Below, one piece after another: positions 26,925 to 38,656 of a stretch of 64,000 nucleotides of DNA (within the stretch, counting starts at the first letter, position 1; each line of letters opens with the position of its first letter). The notes beneath the pieces are model-generated. The model saw only the letters and a program-made list of their open reading frames with translations. It was not told where the DNA came from and searched no databases. The stretch comes from Thalassotalea marina (GTDB taxonomy: Bacteria; Pseudomonadota; Gammaproteobacteria; Enterobacterales; Alteromonadaceae), in assembly GCF_014656435.1 (NCBI RefSeq), contig NZ_BNCK01000001.1, forward strand, positions 620,001-684,000, written 5' to 3'. A program made the translations under genes and the position numbers.

Positions 26925-28118
26925 TTATTCGGCAAACTGCAGTTTTACGTAGTCAACTAAGCGGTCAAATAACCCACCTTCAGTAATTTCTTGTAAAGTA
27001 ACAAGTGGGTATTGCCCGATGTCTTCGCCGTCAAGTTGAAGGAAAACAGTACCAACAACTTCACCTTTTGCTAAAGGTGCAATTAACTTTTTGTTTAATT
27101 CAAAGTTAGCTTTTAAGTTTTTGCGTTGTCCACGAGGAATAGTAATAGGTGTATCTTGCATTATGCCTAATTCCACTTCTTTACTATTACCCATCCAAAC
27201 GCGATCAGTGACGAATTTTTCTCCCGCTTTGTACGGCGTATAAGTTTCAAAGAATCGGAAACCGTAGTTGAGTAGTTTTTTACTTTCTACTTTACGAGCT
27301 CGTTCACTTTCTGTACCCATTACTACCGCTACTAAGCGCATATCACCTTTGGTTGCTGAGGTTACTAAACTGTAGCCAGCTTGCGCAGTATGGCCAGTTT
27401 TTAACCCGTCAACATTCATACTTTTATCCCAAAGTAAGCCATTGCGGTTAATTTGTTTAATATTGTTGAAGGTAAATGATTTTTGCTTGTAAAGCGCATA
27501 CTCTTCAGGAACGTCGCGAATAATAGCACTCGCTAAGGTAGCCATGTCTCTTGCTGTGGTTTTGTGTTCAGTACTGTCTAAACCATGGCTGTTTTCAAAA
27601 TAGCTGCTGCTCATCCCTAGTTGTTCGGCATGTGCATTCATCAAGTCGGCAAAAGCATCTTCACTACCGGCTATGTGTTCAGCCATCGCGATACAAGCAT
27701 CGTTACCTGAGGCAATGATTATGCCTAGATTAAGCTCAGAAACAGGCACTTCTTTGCCTACTTCTAAAAACATCAGTGAAGAGCCTTTTAACACTGGGTT
27801 TCCCGTTGCCCATGCTTTGGCACTGATTTTCACCATGTCTGTATTAGTGATATTTCCCGATTGCAACTCTTTACCTATGATATAACTTGTCATCATTTTG
27901 GTTAAGCTAGCTGGTGCTAATAAGATGTCAGCATTACCTTCGGCAATAACTTTACCTGTCGTGTAATCAATAAGTATATGACCTTTGGCGTTTACTTCAG
28001 GTGGGGAAGGAATGATGGTATTTGCACTTGAATATGAAGAAAATGAAAATGCAATGCATCCGATTAAAGAGAGTAGTTTCTGTTTGTTGGTTAATTTTTT
28101 CACCAGTGTTTTGGGCAT
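26925..28118 (-). CDS. dacA: D-alanyl-D-alanine carboxypeptidase (PBP5/6 type)
   Basis: The 397-residue penicillin-binding protein trims the terminal D-Ala of peptidoglycan side chains. It has a signal peptide (about 1-32), SLTK active site (S71, K74), SGN (137-139), KTG (LKTGHTA, about 240) and a C-terminal amphipathic segment (LFDRLVDYVKLQFAE) that anchors the protein to the inner membrane. It follows rlpA after 142 bp in the elongation gene cluster and is closed by an intrinsic terminator. Confidence 0.95.
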   Translation of the reverse strand: MPKTLVKKLTNKQKLLSLIGCIAFSFSSYSSANTIIPSPPEVNAKGHILIDYTTGKVIAEGNADILLAPASLTKMMTSYIIGKELQSGNITNTDMVKISAKAWATGNPVLKGSSLMFLEVGKEVPVSELNLGIIIASGNDACIAMAEHIAGSEDAFADLMNAHAEQLGMSSSYFENSHGLDSTEHKTTARDMATLASAIIRDVPEEYALYKQKSFTFNNIKQINRNGLLWDKSMNVDGLKTGHTAQAGYSLVTSATKGDMRLVAVVMGTESERARKVESKKLLNYGFRFFETYTPYKAGEKFVTDRVWMGNSKEVELGIMQDTPITIPRGQRKNLKANFELNKKLIAPLAKGEVVGTVFLQLDGEDIGQYPLVTLQEITEGGLFDRLVDYVKLQFAE

Positions 28119-28260
28119 AATTTACCTTATAAAAATTCTTAAAAATGTATTGAACAACATGACAGCGAGCATGTTTAAATCATATTTTCCGTCAGAGTAT
28201 ACCAGCTTTGATATTGAATTCTATGGCTTAGCCAAATTGAAATTGTATCTTTTTTTTAAA

Positions 28261-29040
28261 TTAAAAAATTACTCTAAAAGCTTCAGGGTAACCTTGAGAT
28301 TTTAGTTGCTCCAAGATTGACTGTAATTCCTGAGAGTCTTCAATTGGACCTACTTTTACTTTGTACAATTGACTAATCCGCATAATCTCAGTCGGGTATT
28401 TATATAAGCTACTAATGGCCTGAGATGTTTTCTTGGCAACATCTTCATTTGAAGTAGCAAATACTTGGATGTAATTGCCTTTAATATTGGATTTTTTGAC
28501 TAATGGTGGTGATACTGTTTGTTCGGTAATTGCCTGGATCTGAACTTTTGTTGTGCCGGTTTTTAACATATCGAGTTTATAAGCGGCACTGTAGGATAAA
28601 TCAATAATTCGATCTTGGTGGAATGGGCCTCTGTCGTTTACTCGCACAATAACTGACTTGTCGTTCGCTAAGTTTGTCACTTTGACATATGTAGGTAAAG
28701 GCAGGTTTTTATGCGCTGCAGACATACCATACATGTTATAAATTTCACCATTAGACGTTAGATGACCGTGAAACTTTTTCCCGTACCAAGACGCTTCACC
28801 AACTTCAGTAAACCCTTCAGCGCTCTGTAAAACTTTGTAGTATTTGCCCCTAACGGTATAGTGTCTGTTACCGCCTCGGCTTTTTACTTCTGTACGAGGT
28901 ACGGCATCTTGCAGCTCAACAGCGGTTGGTTTACGTGTTGGGGTGCTGTCATGTTTTTGCTGATAACGTCCATAGTTAGCACTACAACCACTAATGACAA
29001 TGATAAGAAAAAGTAGAACAATATAATTCATGTTAAGCAT
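28261..29040 (-). CDS. rlpA: Septal ring lytic transglycosylase RlpA family lipoprotein
   Basis: 259 residues with a lipobox (VISGC, Cys19), a double-psi beta-barrel RlpA domain (EASWYGKKFHGHLTSNGEIYNMYGMSAAHKNLPLPTYV, shown in short: ASWYGKKFHG and VRVNDRGPF) and a C-terminal SPOR-like domain (YIQVFATSNEDVAKK). RlpA proteins cleave or bind denuded glycan strands; the SPOR domain targets them to the division site. The start overlaps the rodA stop by 8 nt; a second ATG at 29031 would avoid the overlap and keeps the lipobox. Confidence 0.92.
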   Translation of the reverse strand: MLNMNYIVLLFLIIVISGCSANYGRYQQKHDSTPTRKPTAVELQDAVPRTEVKSRGGNRHYTVRGKYYKVLQSAEGFTEVGEASWYGKKFHGHLTSNGEIYNMYGMSAAHKNLPLPTYVKVTNLANDKSVIVRVNDRGPFHQDRIIDLSYSAAYKLDMLKTGTTKVQIQAITEQTVSPPLVKKSNIKGNYIQVFATSNEDVAKKTSQAISSLYKYPTEIMRISQLYKVKVGPIEDSQELQSILEQLKSQGYPEAFRVIF

Positions 29041-30148
29041 TGAAACGTCGTCGAGTACTGATAGACATTAAAATACCGAAGCCTGCCATTAATGTCACCA
29101 TTGATGTACCGCCGTAGCTGACCAAAGGTAATGGCACACCAACGACAGGTAATAGGCCTGAAACCATACCGATATTAACAAAAACATAGACAAAAAATGT
29201 CAGTGTTAAGCTGCCAGCAAGCAGCTTGGTAAACGCTTGTTGCGCATTTATCGCAATCCAAAGACCACGTATAACAATGGCAAGGTACACAGTTAACAGT
29301 AGAGCGACGCCGATTAAGCCAAACTCTTCACTGAAAACAGCAAAAATGAAGTCAGTGTGTCGCTCCGGTAGAAACTCCAACTGTGATTGGGTACCTTGCA
29401 TCCAGCCTTTACCCTGCAAACCACCTGAGCCAATGGCTATCTTTGATTGAATAATATGATAGCCACTACCTAATGGGTCTTGTTCGGGATTAAGAAAGGT
29501 TAATACTCGTTGTTTTTGATAATCTTTCATCAAAAACGTCCACAAAATTGGGGCAAATGCCGACGCTAATACAGCGCAACTGCCGATCAATTTCCAGCTT
29601 GCACCGGCTAAAAAAATAACAAATATGCCTGAACTGGCAATTAATAAAGATGTGCCCAAATCGGGTTGTTTTGCGATTAACAACGTTGGTATCAATACGA
29701 TAATGAAGGCGATGATAATATGTTGTAGCTTGGTGGGTAAGTCATATTGGCTGACGTACCAAGCTGTCATCATAGGCACTGCAAGCTTCATTATCTCTGA
29801 GGGTTGAAACATGGTAAAACCCAAATTTATCCATCGTTTAGCTCCTTTACCCACATGGCCAAACAGTAGTACGGCCACCAGTAAAGCAACACCAGCGATA
29901 AAGGCAGGTACTGCCCACTTGCGCCAAAATTGCGGTGGTATCTGGGCTATGACGATCATGGCTGTAAAGGCAAAACCTAGTCGTTTACTATGTCGAATTA
30001 CCATGTCCATGTCGCCGCCGCTAGCGCTGTAAACTACACAGATACTCAAGGTTAACAAACACAATAAACCTGCAAGAAGCGGAATATCGATGTGGAGACT
30101 TTGCCAAATGGTTTTTCGTTTTTGTTGGTCATGTCCCGTAGAGCGCAT
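29033..30148 (-). CDS. rodA: Peptidoglycan glycosyltransferase RodA
   Basis: A 371-residue SEDS-family membrane protein with about ten helices. Diagnostic segments are QPDLGTSLLIASSG (catalytic Asp region), GSGGLQGKGWMQGTQSQLEFLPERHTDFIF (in part) and the C-terminal PLPLVSYGGTSM. RodA polymerises glycan strands of the lateral wall as partner of PBP2. It shares one base with the end of mrdA (ATG/TGA type overlap) and is followed by rlpA. Confidence 0.95.
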   Translation of the reverse strand: MRSTGHDQQKRKTIWQSLHIDIPLLAGLLCLLTLSICVVYSASGGDMDMVIRHSKRLGFAFTAMIVIAQIPPQFWRKWAVPAFIAGVALLVAVLLFGHVGKGAKRWINLGFTMFQPSEIMKLAVPMMTAWYVSQYDLPTKLQHIIIAFIIVLIPTLLIAKQPDLGTSLLIASSGIFVIFLAGASWKLIGSCAVLASAFAPILWTFLMKDYQKQRVLTFLNPEQDPLGSGYHIIQSKIAIGSGGLQGKGWMQGTQSQLEFLPERHTDFIFAVFSEEFGLIGVALLLTVYLAIVIRGLWIAINAQQAFTKLLAGSLTLTFFVYVFVNIGMVSGLLPVVGVPLPLVSYGGTSMVTLMAGFGILMSISTRRRFNA

Positions 30149-32130
30149 TAACGACTTCCTCGTACACTTGCTGGAATAGTTTTAAGGTGTTGCTCGCCAT
30201 AGGTTTCTTCATGCAATAAATGGGGGTGTTCACTGACGATTACGCGGTCACCAAAATATTGATCGAGTATCTGGCGAGCGACTGGAGCTGCGTTGGCCGC
30301 ACCACCACCTTTGGCAACGTTTTCAATAGCTACAGCAACGACAATTTCTGGGTTTTCATAGGGAGCAAAAGCAACAAACATTGCATTATCACGTTGACTC
30401 TCTGCGGTACTTTCTGCGTCATACCTTTCGTCCTGAGCTAGGTTGGCGGTTTGTGCAGAGCCGGTTTTACCTGCTGCATCATAAGTGTGGCCTTTGAACG
30501 CGTTATAGCCTGTTGCGCCTTTTTTCTGCACTGTGTTGTGCATTGCATCTAAGACTATTTCCCAATTTTTATTATCTTTTAAAACAATAGGGGGCTTATG
30601 ATCGACAGGCACTTCTTCAAATATGCTGGTTCGCTCACCAGTTTCAGGGTTAACTTGATCATAACTGGTTTTGGCTTTAACTAAGTGTGGCACTTTAATA
30701 TCACCACGGTTAACCAAAATTGATATAGATTGCGCAAGTTGTAATGGCGTTACAGTCCAAAAACTTTGACCGATACCAACAGACAGTGTTTCACCTGTAT
30801 ACCATGGCTGATTGTATCGAGCACGCTTCCATTCCACGCTTGGCATAATGGCACTGTTTTCTTCATGAATATCGATACCGGTATAATCACCAAAACCAAA
30901 TTTTTCCATCATACGAGCAATACGTGTAATGCCTAACTTAAACGACAAGTCGTAATAATAAACATTGCAAGACTGTTCTAATGATTTTGTTAGGTTAACT
31001 TTACCATGCCCCCAACGTTTCCAATCTCGGCGTCTATTTTCTACCCCTTTTAACTGGTAAAAGCCAGGATCGTATATTTCGGTTTCAGGAGTAACAATGC
31101 CTTCTTCAAGTCCGGTTAAAGCCAGTAATGGTTTAATGGTTGACGCGGGTGGGTACCCTTGAACTGTCCTGTTAATGAGTGGCCTGTGTCTTGATTTTAA
31201 AAGTTTATTGTAATTTTTGCTGCTAATTCCATGGACAAACAGATTACCATCGTAAGCAGGGTTAGAGTACATTGCTAAAACGCCACCGTCTCTTGGGTCA
31301 ATGGCAACAATTGCCCCTCGATGGCCGGCTAATGCTCTTTTAGCAACCATTTGTAGTTCTATATCTAAAGTTAAGGTTAAATCTTTTCCAGGTTTTGGCG
31401 GCGTAAAATCAAGTGTGCGGATAACCCGCCCTTGATTGTTAATTTCAACCTCTTGGTGGCCCACTTCACCATGTAACTCGTCTTGGTAATATTTTTCTAA
31501 GCCTAATTTGCCGATATTGCGAGTAGCAGCGTAGTTCTCGTCTTTGCCTTGTTCTTCGAGTTTGATGGCATCTCGTCGGTTAATACGTGCAACATATCCG
31601 AGAGAATGCGTGGTTAAATCTGCAAATGGGTAATAGCGCTTTAAACGCGCATCAATAAATACACCAGGAAATTTGTGTTGGTTTACGGAAAAAAGTGCAA
31701 CTTGTTGTTCACTAAGTCGAGATTTCAATTCAATAGGTTTAAAACGTCGTTTACTACGCAGAGCGTTAAAAAACTTCGCCTGATGATCTTGTGAAATATC
31801 CAGTAATTCACTGATTTCGCCCACAGTTTGCGACAAGTCTTCAACCTGTTCTGGAATAATCTCAATACTGTAAATAGGTTTGTTATCGGCTAATAATACG
31901 CCGTTTCTATCGTAGATGAGCCCACGATTAGGTGCTACCGGAAGTAATTTAATGCGGTTTGAGTTAGAACGCGTTTGATATTTCTCATACGAACTGACTT
32001 GTAAGTTATAAGCTTTACTAAACAAGAGCAGTAGCATGGCTGTTACAGCCATTAAAGCAATAAATGCCCGTCGGGCAAACAAGTTTGCTTCCGCGGTATG
32101 ATTCCTAATCGAAACGCGTCGTTGTTTCAC
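30148..32130 (-). CDS. mrdA: Penicillin-binding protein 2
   Basis: The 660-residue transpeptidase of the elongasome. It has one N-terminal membrane helix (AFIALMAVTAMLLLLFSKAYNL), a PBP dimerisation domain, and a transpeptidase domain with the active-site STIK at about residue 328 (YPPASTIKPLLAL), SCN (LEQSCNVYYYD) and KTGSAQ near 553. It cross-links peptidoglycan during cell elongation with RodA. The gene is 5 bp downstream of rlmH and overlaps rodA by one base. Confidence 0.96.
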   Translation of the reverse strand: MKQRRVSIRNHTAEANLFARRAFIALMAVTAMLLLLFSKAYNLQVSSYEKYQTRSNSNRIKLLPVAPNRGLIYDRNGVLLADNKPIYSIEIIPEQVEDLSQTVGEISELLDISQDHQAKFFNALRSKRRFKPIELKSRLSEQQVALFSVNQHKFPGVFIDARLKRYYPFADLTTHSLGYVARINRRDAIKLEEQGKDENYAATRNIGKLGLEKYYQDELHGEVGHQEVEINNQGRVIRTLDFTPPKPGKDLTLTLDIELQMVAKRALAGHRGAIVAIDPRDGGVLAMYSNPAYDGNLFVHGISSKNYNKLLKSRHRPLINRTVQGYPPASTIKPLLALTGLEEGIVTPETEIYDPGFYQLKGVENRRRDWKRWGHGKVNLTKSLEQSCNVYYYDLSFKLGITRIARMMEKFGFGDYTGIDIHEENSAIMPSVEWKRARYNQPWYTGETLSVGIGQSFWTVTPLQLAQSISILVNRGDIKVPHLVKAKTSYDQVNPETGERTSIFEEVPVDHKPPIVLKDNKNWEIVLDAMHNTVQKKGATGYNAFKGHTYDAAGKTGSAQTANLAQDERYDAESTAESQRDNAMFVAFAPYENPEIVVAVAIENVAKGGGAANAAPVARQILDQYFGDRVIVSEHPHLLHEETYGEQHLKTIPASVRGSR

Positions 32131-32135
32131 CGAGT

Positions 32136-32606
32136 TTACTCTCTGTGGTAGGGGTGGTTATTATTGACGCTCCAAGCGCGGTATAAGCTCTCTGCCACAA
32201 TTATTCTTACCATTGGGTGAGGTAAGGTTAAAGCAGATAATGACCATTTTTGTTCAGAAGCTTGAATGCATGCAGGTGCTAATCCTTCAGGACCACCTAC
32301 TAAAAGCGCAACATCTCTGCCATCTAATTGCCATTTTTCCAAGTTTTGAGCTAGATCTGGTGTTGTCCAAGGTTTGCCAGTGACTTCCAAAGTCACTATA
32401 CGGTTGCCTTTTGGAATAGCAGCGAGAGTTTGCTGTCCTTCTTTTTCCAAGATGCGGGCGATGTCCGCGTTTTTCCCTCGCTTTCCTGGTGGGATTTCGA
32501 CAAGGTCAAAGGTTAAATCACGCGGAAAGCGACGGCTGTACTCATTAAAGCCTTGGGTAACCCAGGCTGGCATTTTATTGCCAACGGCATACAAGGTAAT
32601 GCGCAT
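32136..32606 (-). CDS. rlmH: 23S rRNA (pseudouridine1915-N3)-methyltransferase RlmH
   Basis: A 156-residue SPOUT methyltransferase (E. coli 155). The SAM-binding knot is seen in [14 protein letters not shown] and the C-terminal [20 protein letters not shown] motif is intact. It methylates pseudouridine 1915 in helix 69 of 23S rRNA on the assembled 70S ribosome. It lies 9 bp after rsfS and 5 bp before mrdA. Confidence 0.96.
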   Translation of the reverse strand: MRITLYAVGNKMPAWVTQGFNEYSRRFPRDLTFDLVEIPPGKRGKNADIARILEKEGQQTLAAIPKGNRIVTLEVTGKPWTTPDLAQNLEKWQLDGRDVALLVGGPEGLAPACIQASEQKWSLSALTLPHPMVRIIVAESLYRAWSVNNNHPYHRE

Positions 32607-32615
32607 CGGAAGTTA

Positions 32616-32933
32616 TTACTCCCAAAGTTGTTCTAGTTGATATTTATCACGCATTTCGTCGGTCATGATATGCACGACGATATCGCCAAGGTCTACTAAA
32701 GACCATTCGCCAATATCAACACCTTCAACACCCAAAGGCTCAATACCTTGGGCACGACATTCTGTAGTAACATTTTGTGCGATTGATTTTACATGGCGGG
32801 TTGAGTTGCCTGATGCGATGATCATGTAATCCGCGAAGTCGGACTTTTCTGCAACATTGATGGAAGTAATATCTCGGCCTTTCATATCATCAATTTTTTC
32901 GACGATAAAATCAGCTAGTGCGTCTATTTGCAA
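32616..32933 (-). CDS. rsfS: Ribosome silencing factor RsfS
   Basis: A 105-residue protein matching E. coli RsfS/YbeB, with the signature DYMIIASGNSTRHVKSIAQNV and the WSLVDLGDIVVHIM segment. It binds ribosomal protein L14 and blocks subunit joining in stationary phase. It sits between nadD (89-bp gap) and rlmH (9-bp gap), the conserved order. Confidence 0.95.
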   Translation of the reverse strand: MQIDALADFIVEKIDDMKGRDITSINVAEKSDFADYMIIASGNSTRHVKSIAQNVTTECRAQGIEPLGVEGVDIGEWSLVDLGDIVVHIMTDEMRDKYQLEQLWE

Positions 32934-33022
32934 CGTTAAATCTCTTTTTGAAAAATATTAGCGGAATAATAGCACTATTATTTACTAAGGTTAATAGCCT
33001 AGGGGCATGTGTCTGTGGGATT

Positions 33023-33685
33023 TTAGCGATATAAATTGTGACGTTTTATGTAGTCTATTACTGATTTTGGCTGTAATGACTCGTCGAAACAATTGTTTGT
33101 AATAGCGCTTCGTAGTTCTGTTGAAGAAACGTCAATACTTGGTTGATTGAGTAAGACGATTTTTCCTGCATGGTGATGCACTAGCGATTCGGTTGAATCA
33201 CAGAAGTAAGGTGCTAACGCTTGTTGATCTTGTTCGTTTAATAAAGCTTTGTCATAGCCAGGACGCACTGACACGACTAAATGACAATACGTTAGGATCT
33301 CTTGCCATTTATACCAACGAGTAAAGCTAAGTAAAGAGTCCATGCCAACTAAAAAGAATAGTTGAACATTGGGGCGCTCTTGTCTTATTTGTGCAAGGGT
33401 ATCTACGGTATATGATGGCGTATTACGTGTAAGCTCACGGTTATCTACTGTGATAGATGCTCCTTCTTTTGCTGCCAGTTCAGTCATTTTTAACCTGTGC
33501 ATCGCATCAGCATGAGTTCCCTGTTTGTGCGGCGGAATATGTGCAGGCATCAAACTTAGTTCATCAAGCTTCAATTGCTTAGCGATATCGAGAGCTGGCT
33601 TTATATGGCCGTAGTGAATAGGGTCGAATGTGCCACCCAAAATACCAACGCGGTAAGGAGCTAAAACGTTAGTGGTTGAACTCAT
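33023..33685 (-). CDS. nadD: Nicotinate-nucleotide adenylyltransferase NadD
   Basis: The 220-residue enzyme makes deamido-NAD from nicotinate mononucleotide and ATP. The nucleotidyltransferase motif GGTFDPIHYGHI is at the N terminus (T/HxGH class) and the C-terminal SSTELR motif is present (VSSTELRSAI). The start overlaps the end of holA by 17 nt, so translation is coupled. Length is normal for the family. Confidence 0.96.
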   Translation of the reverse strand: MSSTTNVLAPYRVGILGGTFDPIHYGHIKPALDIAKQLKLDELSLMPAHIPPHKQGTHADAMHRLKMTELAAKEGASITVDNRELTRNTPSYTVDTLAQIRQERPNVQLFFLVGMDSLLSFTRWYKWQEILTYCHLVVSVRPGYDKALLNEQDQQALAPYFCDSTESLVHHHAGKIVLLNQPSIDVSSTELRSAITNNCFDESLQPKSVIDYIKRHNLYR

Positions 33686-34715
33686 AATCTAATGCAAATT
33701 GTTGAGTTAACTGGCCATGATATAAAGTGATAATGGTGTCGCTTAGCAAAATAAAGGGGTTAAAATCACTGGACGTCTTCGAAATTAAATCGGTATCTGC
33801 TAAGCGTGCTTGCGCGATAGCAAGGTTGCTTGGTGATATATTGCTTAATGCCTTTTGATACATGGGCTTTCGCTTATCCCAGATTCGGTATTCTTTACAA
33901 AGATTTGTGAAATCTTGTCCGCTTTGCATTTTTTCTTGCATGTCGGCCAGCTGTTTTATTTCTTTGTGAATAAACCAAACCAGTTGTTGAAATGGCGTAC
34001 CATCATGTTGTAATTGATCTAACATGTTGATGCATTTCGTGATATCACCTAATAACAAAGCGTCGATAATTTGAAATGGATTAAATTTTGCCTGTTTGAT
34101 AAGCAGTTGTTGTGCTTGCTCTGCGGTGATCAATTGTTGGCCAAATAAAATAGCGAACTTTTGTAATTCTTGGTCTAGGGCGTTTAAGTTACCTTCAAAT
34201 AACTCTGCCAATAGAAAAACTACATCGGGCAACATATTGACTTGATATTGCCTTGCCTGCTTTTGTATCCACTGTTGTAAATGTTTTCCTTCGATATCGT
34301 AAAGTGGCAAAAATACACCATCTTTGTCTAAAGCTTTAAACCATTTACGTTTTTGAGTGGCGGCATCAATTTTGTCGCCGTGCAGTAATAACAATACATC
34401 AGGCGAGGGAGAGGCCATTAGATCAACTAAAATTTTGGCAGCAGTTTCGTTTAATTTTAGCGTCATCAAATCTAATTCAATGATGCGTCTGCTGGCAAAC
34501 AAGCTTAATGCTTGATACTCCTGAGCGACCAATGACCAATCAAATTTATCGTCAACCGTTAGCTGAATAACTTCATCAAAACCTTGCTGCAAATAATGTT
34601 GTTTTATTTGCTGTAGGCTGTTGAGTTTTTGCCAAGGTTCATCACCAAATATCATCCAAACAGGCGCTAAGCTTTTGTTTAGTGTATTAGATAGTTGGTT
34701 ATGATAAATCCGCAT
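33669..34715 (-). CDS. holA: DNA polymerase III subunit delta
   Basis: A 348-residue clamp-loader subunit (E. coli 343). Recognisable features are the N-terminal MRIYHNQLSNTLNKSLAPVWMIFGDEPW region (in part), the clamp-opening segment, and LFEGNLNALDQELQKFAIL of the AAA-like lid domain. Delta opens the beta sliding clamp. As usual for delta, no functional Walker A motif is present. It starts 14 bp after lptE and overlaps nadD. Confidence 0.93.
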   Translation of the reverse strand: MRIYHNQLSNTLNKSLAPVWMIFGDEPWQKLNSLQQIKQHYLQQGFDEVIQLTVDDKFDWSLVAQEYQALSLFASRRIIELDLMTLKLNETAAKILVDLMASPSPDVLLLLHGDKIDAATQKRKWFKALDKDGVFLPLYDIEGKHLQQWIQKQARQYQVNMLPDVVFLLAELFEGNLNALDQELQKFAILFGQQLITAEQAQQLLIKQAKFNPFQIIDALLLGDITKCINMLDQLQHDGTPFQQLVWFIHKEIKQLADMQEKMQSGQDFTNLCKEYRIWDKRKPMYQKALSNISPSNLAIAQARLADTDLISKTSSDFNPFILLSDTIITLYHGQLTQQFALDYEFNH

Positions 34716-34729
34716 GAATTGCCTTCAAT

Positions 34730-35245
34730 TTATAGCTGTATGCTGGCCATATTACGCAAAATTTTATCAGCCGCTTCCATACGCATTTCTTTTAGCATTA
34801 GTGATAATTCGCGACTTTTTGCTAATGCGATATCCGGATCGTCTTGATAATCGCGGTTAAGCTCAAAAGTAAATGTTTGAGGTGTTTTACCGTCCATGCG
34901 CAATTGATACTTTACCGTATAAATCAATTCATACTCGGCGACTTGGCCATTAGGGAATACAGACAAAGTACGACGGTCTAGTGAATCTTTTAAAATACGT
35001 AGTTCTGGATGACTAATTTCATAATTTGCCAACAGAGTGACTTTATTACGCTGTAGGTGTTTTTTGGTTAAACGGGTAAGTTCTCCGTGTTTGTCGGCAG
35101 AACTTAGGTAGATGGTTTGCAATTGAGGATCAAGCAGGTAATCACCACGCAACTTAAAACCACAAGCACTTAGCAATAAAGCGCATAGCACGAGGCTATA
35201 CGCTTTAGCTAACTTAAAAAAACGAGTTTTGTTTTTTTTAGTCAT
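34730..35245 (-). CDS. lptE: LPS assembly lipoprotein LptE
   Basis: 171 residues with a signal peptide and lipobox (LLSAC, Cys28), followed at once by the diagnostic GFKLRGDYLL of LptE. LptE plugs the LptD barrel and helps to insert lipopolysaccharide into the outer leaflet. It sits 5 bp after leuS and 14 bp before holA, the position it holds in E. coli. Confidence 0.94.
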   Translation of the reverse strand: MTKKNKTRFFKLAKAYSLVLCALLLSACGFKLRGDYLLDPQLQTIYLSSADKHGELTRLTKKHLQRNKVTLLANYEISHPELRILKDSLDRRTLSVFPNGQVAEYELIYTVKYQLRMDGKTPQTFTFELNRDYQDDPDIALAKSRELSLMLKEMRMEAADKILRNMASIQL

Positions 35246-35250
35246 GTCAA

Positions 35251-37845
<2,595 letters not shown>

Positions 37846-37991
37846 TTATTTGATGTGATGCGAAATGCGCGTCAAATATGTGCTTAAAATAATCGCCATA
37901 GAATACATGATTTGCCGCATTAACGACAAGTTTAATACCTGTTTTATGCACATTTTTATAGCAGGTCACTTCGCTATTGTTTTGTCGCTAC

Positions 37992-38000
37992 TGCTATACT
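37992..38000 (+). promoter_or_regulatory. Extended -10 promoter for the YbeL-like gene
   Basis: TGCTATACT is an extended -10 element (TGN plus TATACT). It places a start near 38007, about 22 nt before the ATG. No good -35 box is seen, as is common with extended -10 promoters. Confidence 0.5.
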
Positions 38001-38028
38001 GAATTTATACGCAACAAATTGGAGTGAA

Positions 38029-38511
38029 ATGATGGATAAAGATCGCTTCTCAGACTTCTACCAAGGCATGGCGCAATGGCTAACTGATGTCAAAAAACAT
38101 GAAGTAACTCAAATTGTTGAATTGGTTGAACAAGCTAAAGCATTACTTGTTGCTATGGAGCAATTACCTGAAGAAAAAATGAAGCAGTTTGTTGATAATT
38201 TTACCTATGATTTACATGAGTTTTATTTACAAAATCAAGAACAGGCTAAACACTCGATTTATTTAGCTTTAATGCGTGAATCTTTTTGGGCATTGATGGC
38301 AAAAATAACCGATCAATCACAAGTAGAATGGGCTGAGCTGACTGATGATTTTAAACATCATGGTGTATACAAATCGGGTGATGTTATTGGTTTTGGCTTG
38401 TTGCAATGCAGACAATGTCGACAGTCTACGCCTGTGACTCATATGGCTAAAGTGGTTGATTGCATACATTGCGGTCACAATGAATTTACCCGAATTAGCT
38501 TAACACCTTAG
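38029..38511 (+). CDS. Zinc ribbon-containing protein, YbeL type (DUF1451)
   Basis: A 160-residue protein with an alpha-helical N-terminal part (about 1-110) and a C-terminal zinc ribbon with two CxxC pairs (CRQCRQ and CIHCGH). It matches the DUF1451/YbeL family, which in E. coli also lies next to the leuS region. Function is unknown. TTGGAGTG lies before the ATG as ribosome binding site; a second ATG follows directly, so the start could shift by one codon. Divergent from leuS with a 198-bp intergenic region. Confidence 0.85.
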   Translation: MMDKDRFSDFYQGMAQWLTDVKKHEVTQIVELVEQAKALLVAMEQLPEEKMKQFVDNFTYDLHEFYLQNQEQAKHSIYLALMRESFWALMAKITDQSQVEWAELTDDFKHHGVYKSGDVIGFGLLQCRQCRQSTPVTHMAKVVDCIHCGHNEFTRISLTP

Positions 38512-38656
38512 TAATGTGCAAATGATAAGCTATTGATTAAATTATGACAGTTTGAGAGAAAACTTTGCTTCAAACGGATAGTTGCGAGTAAACTTGGCAG
38601 TAAAGATAACAATTATCCATTGTGTATTACACTTCTCTATTCTTAGGTAGTCTGCT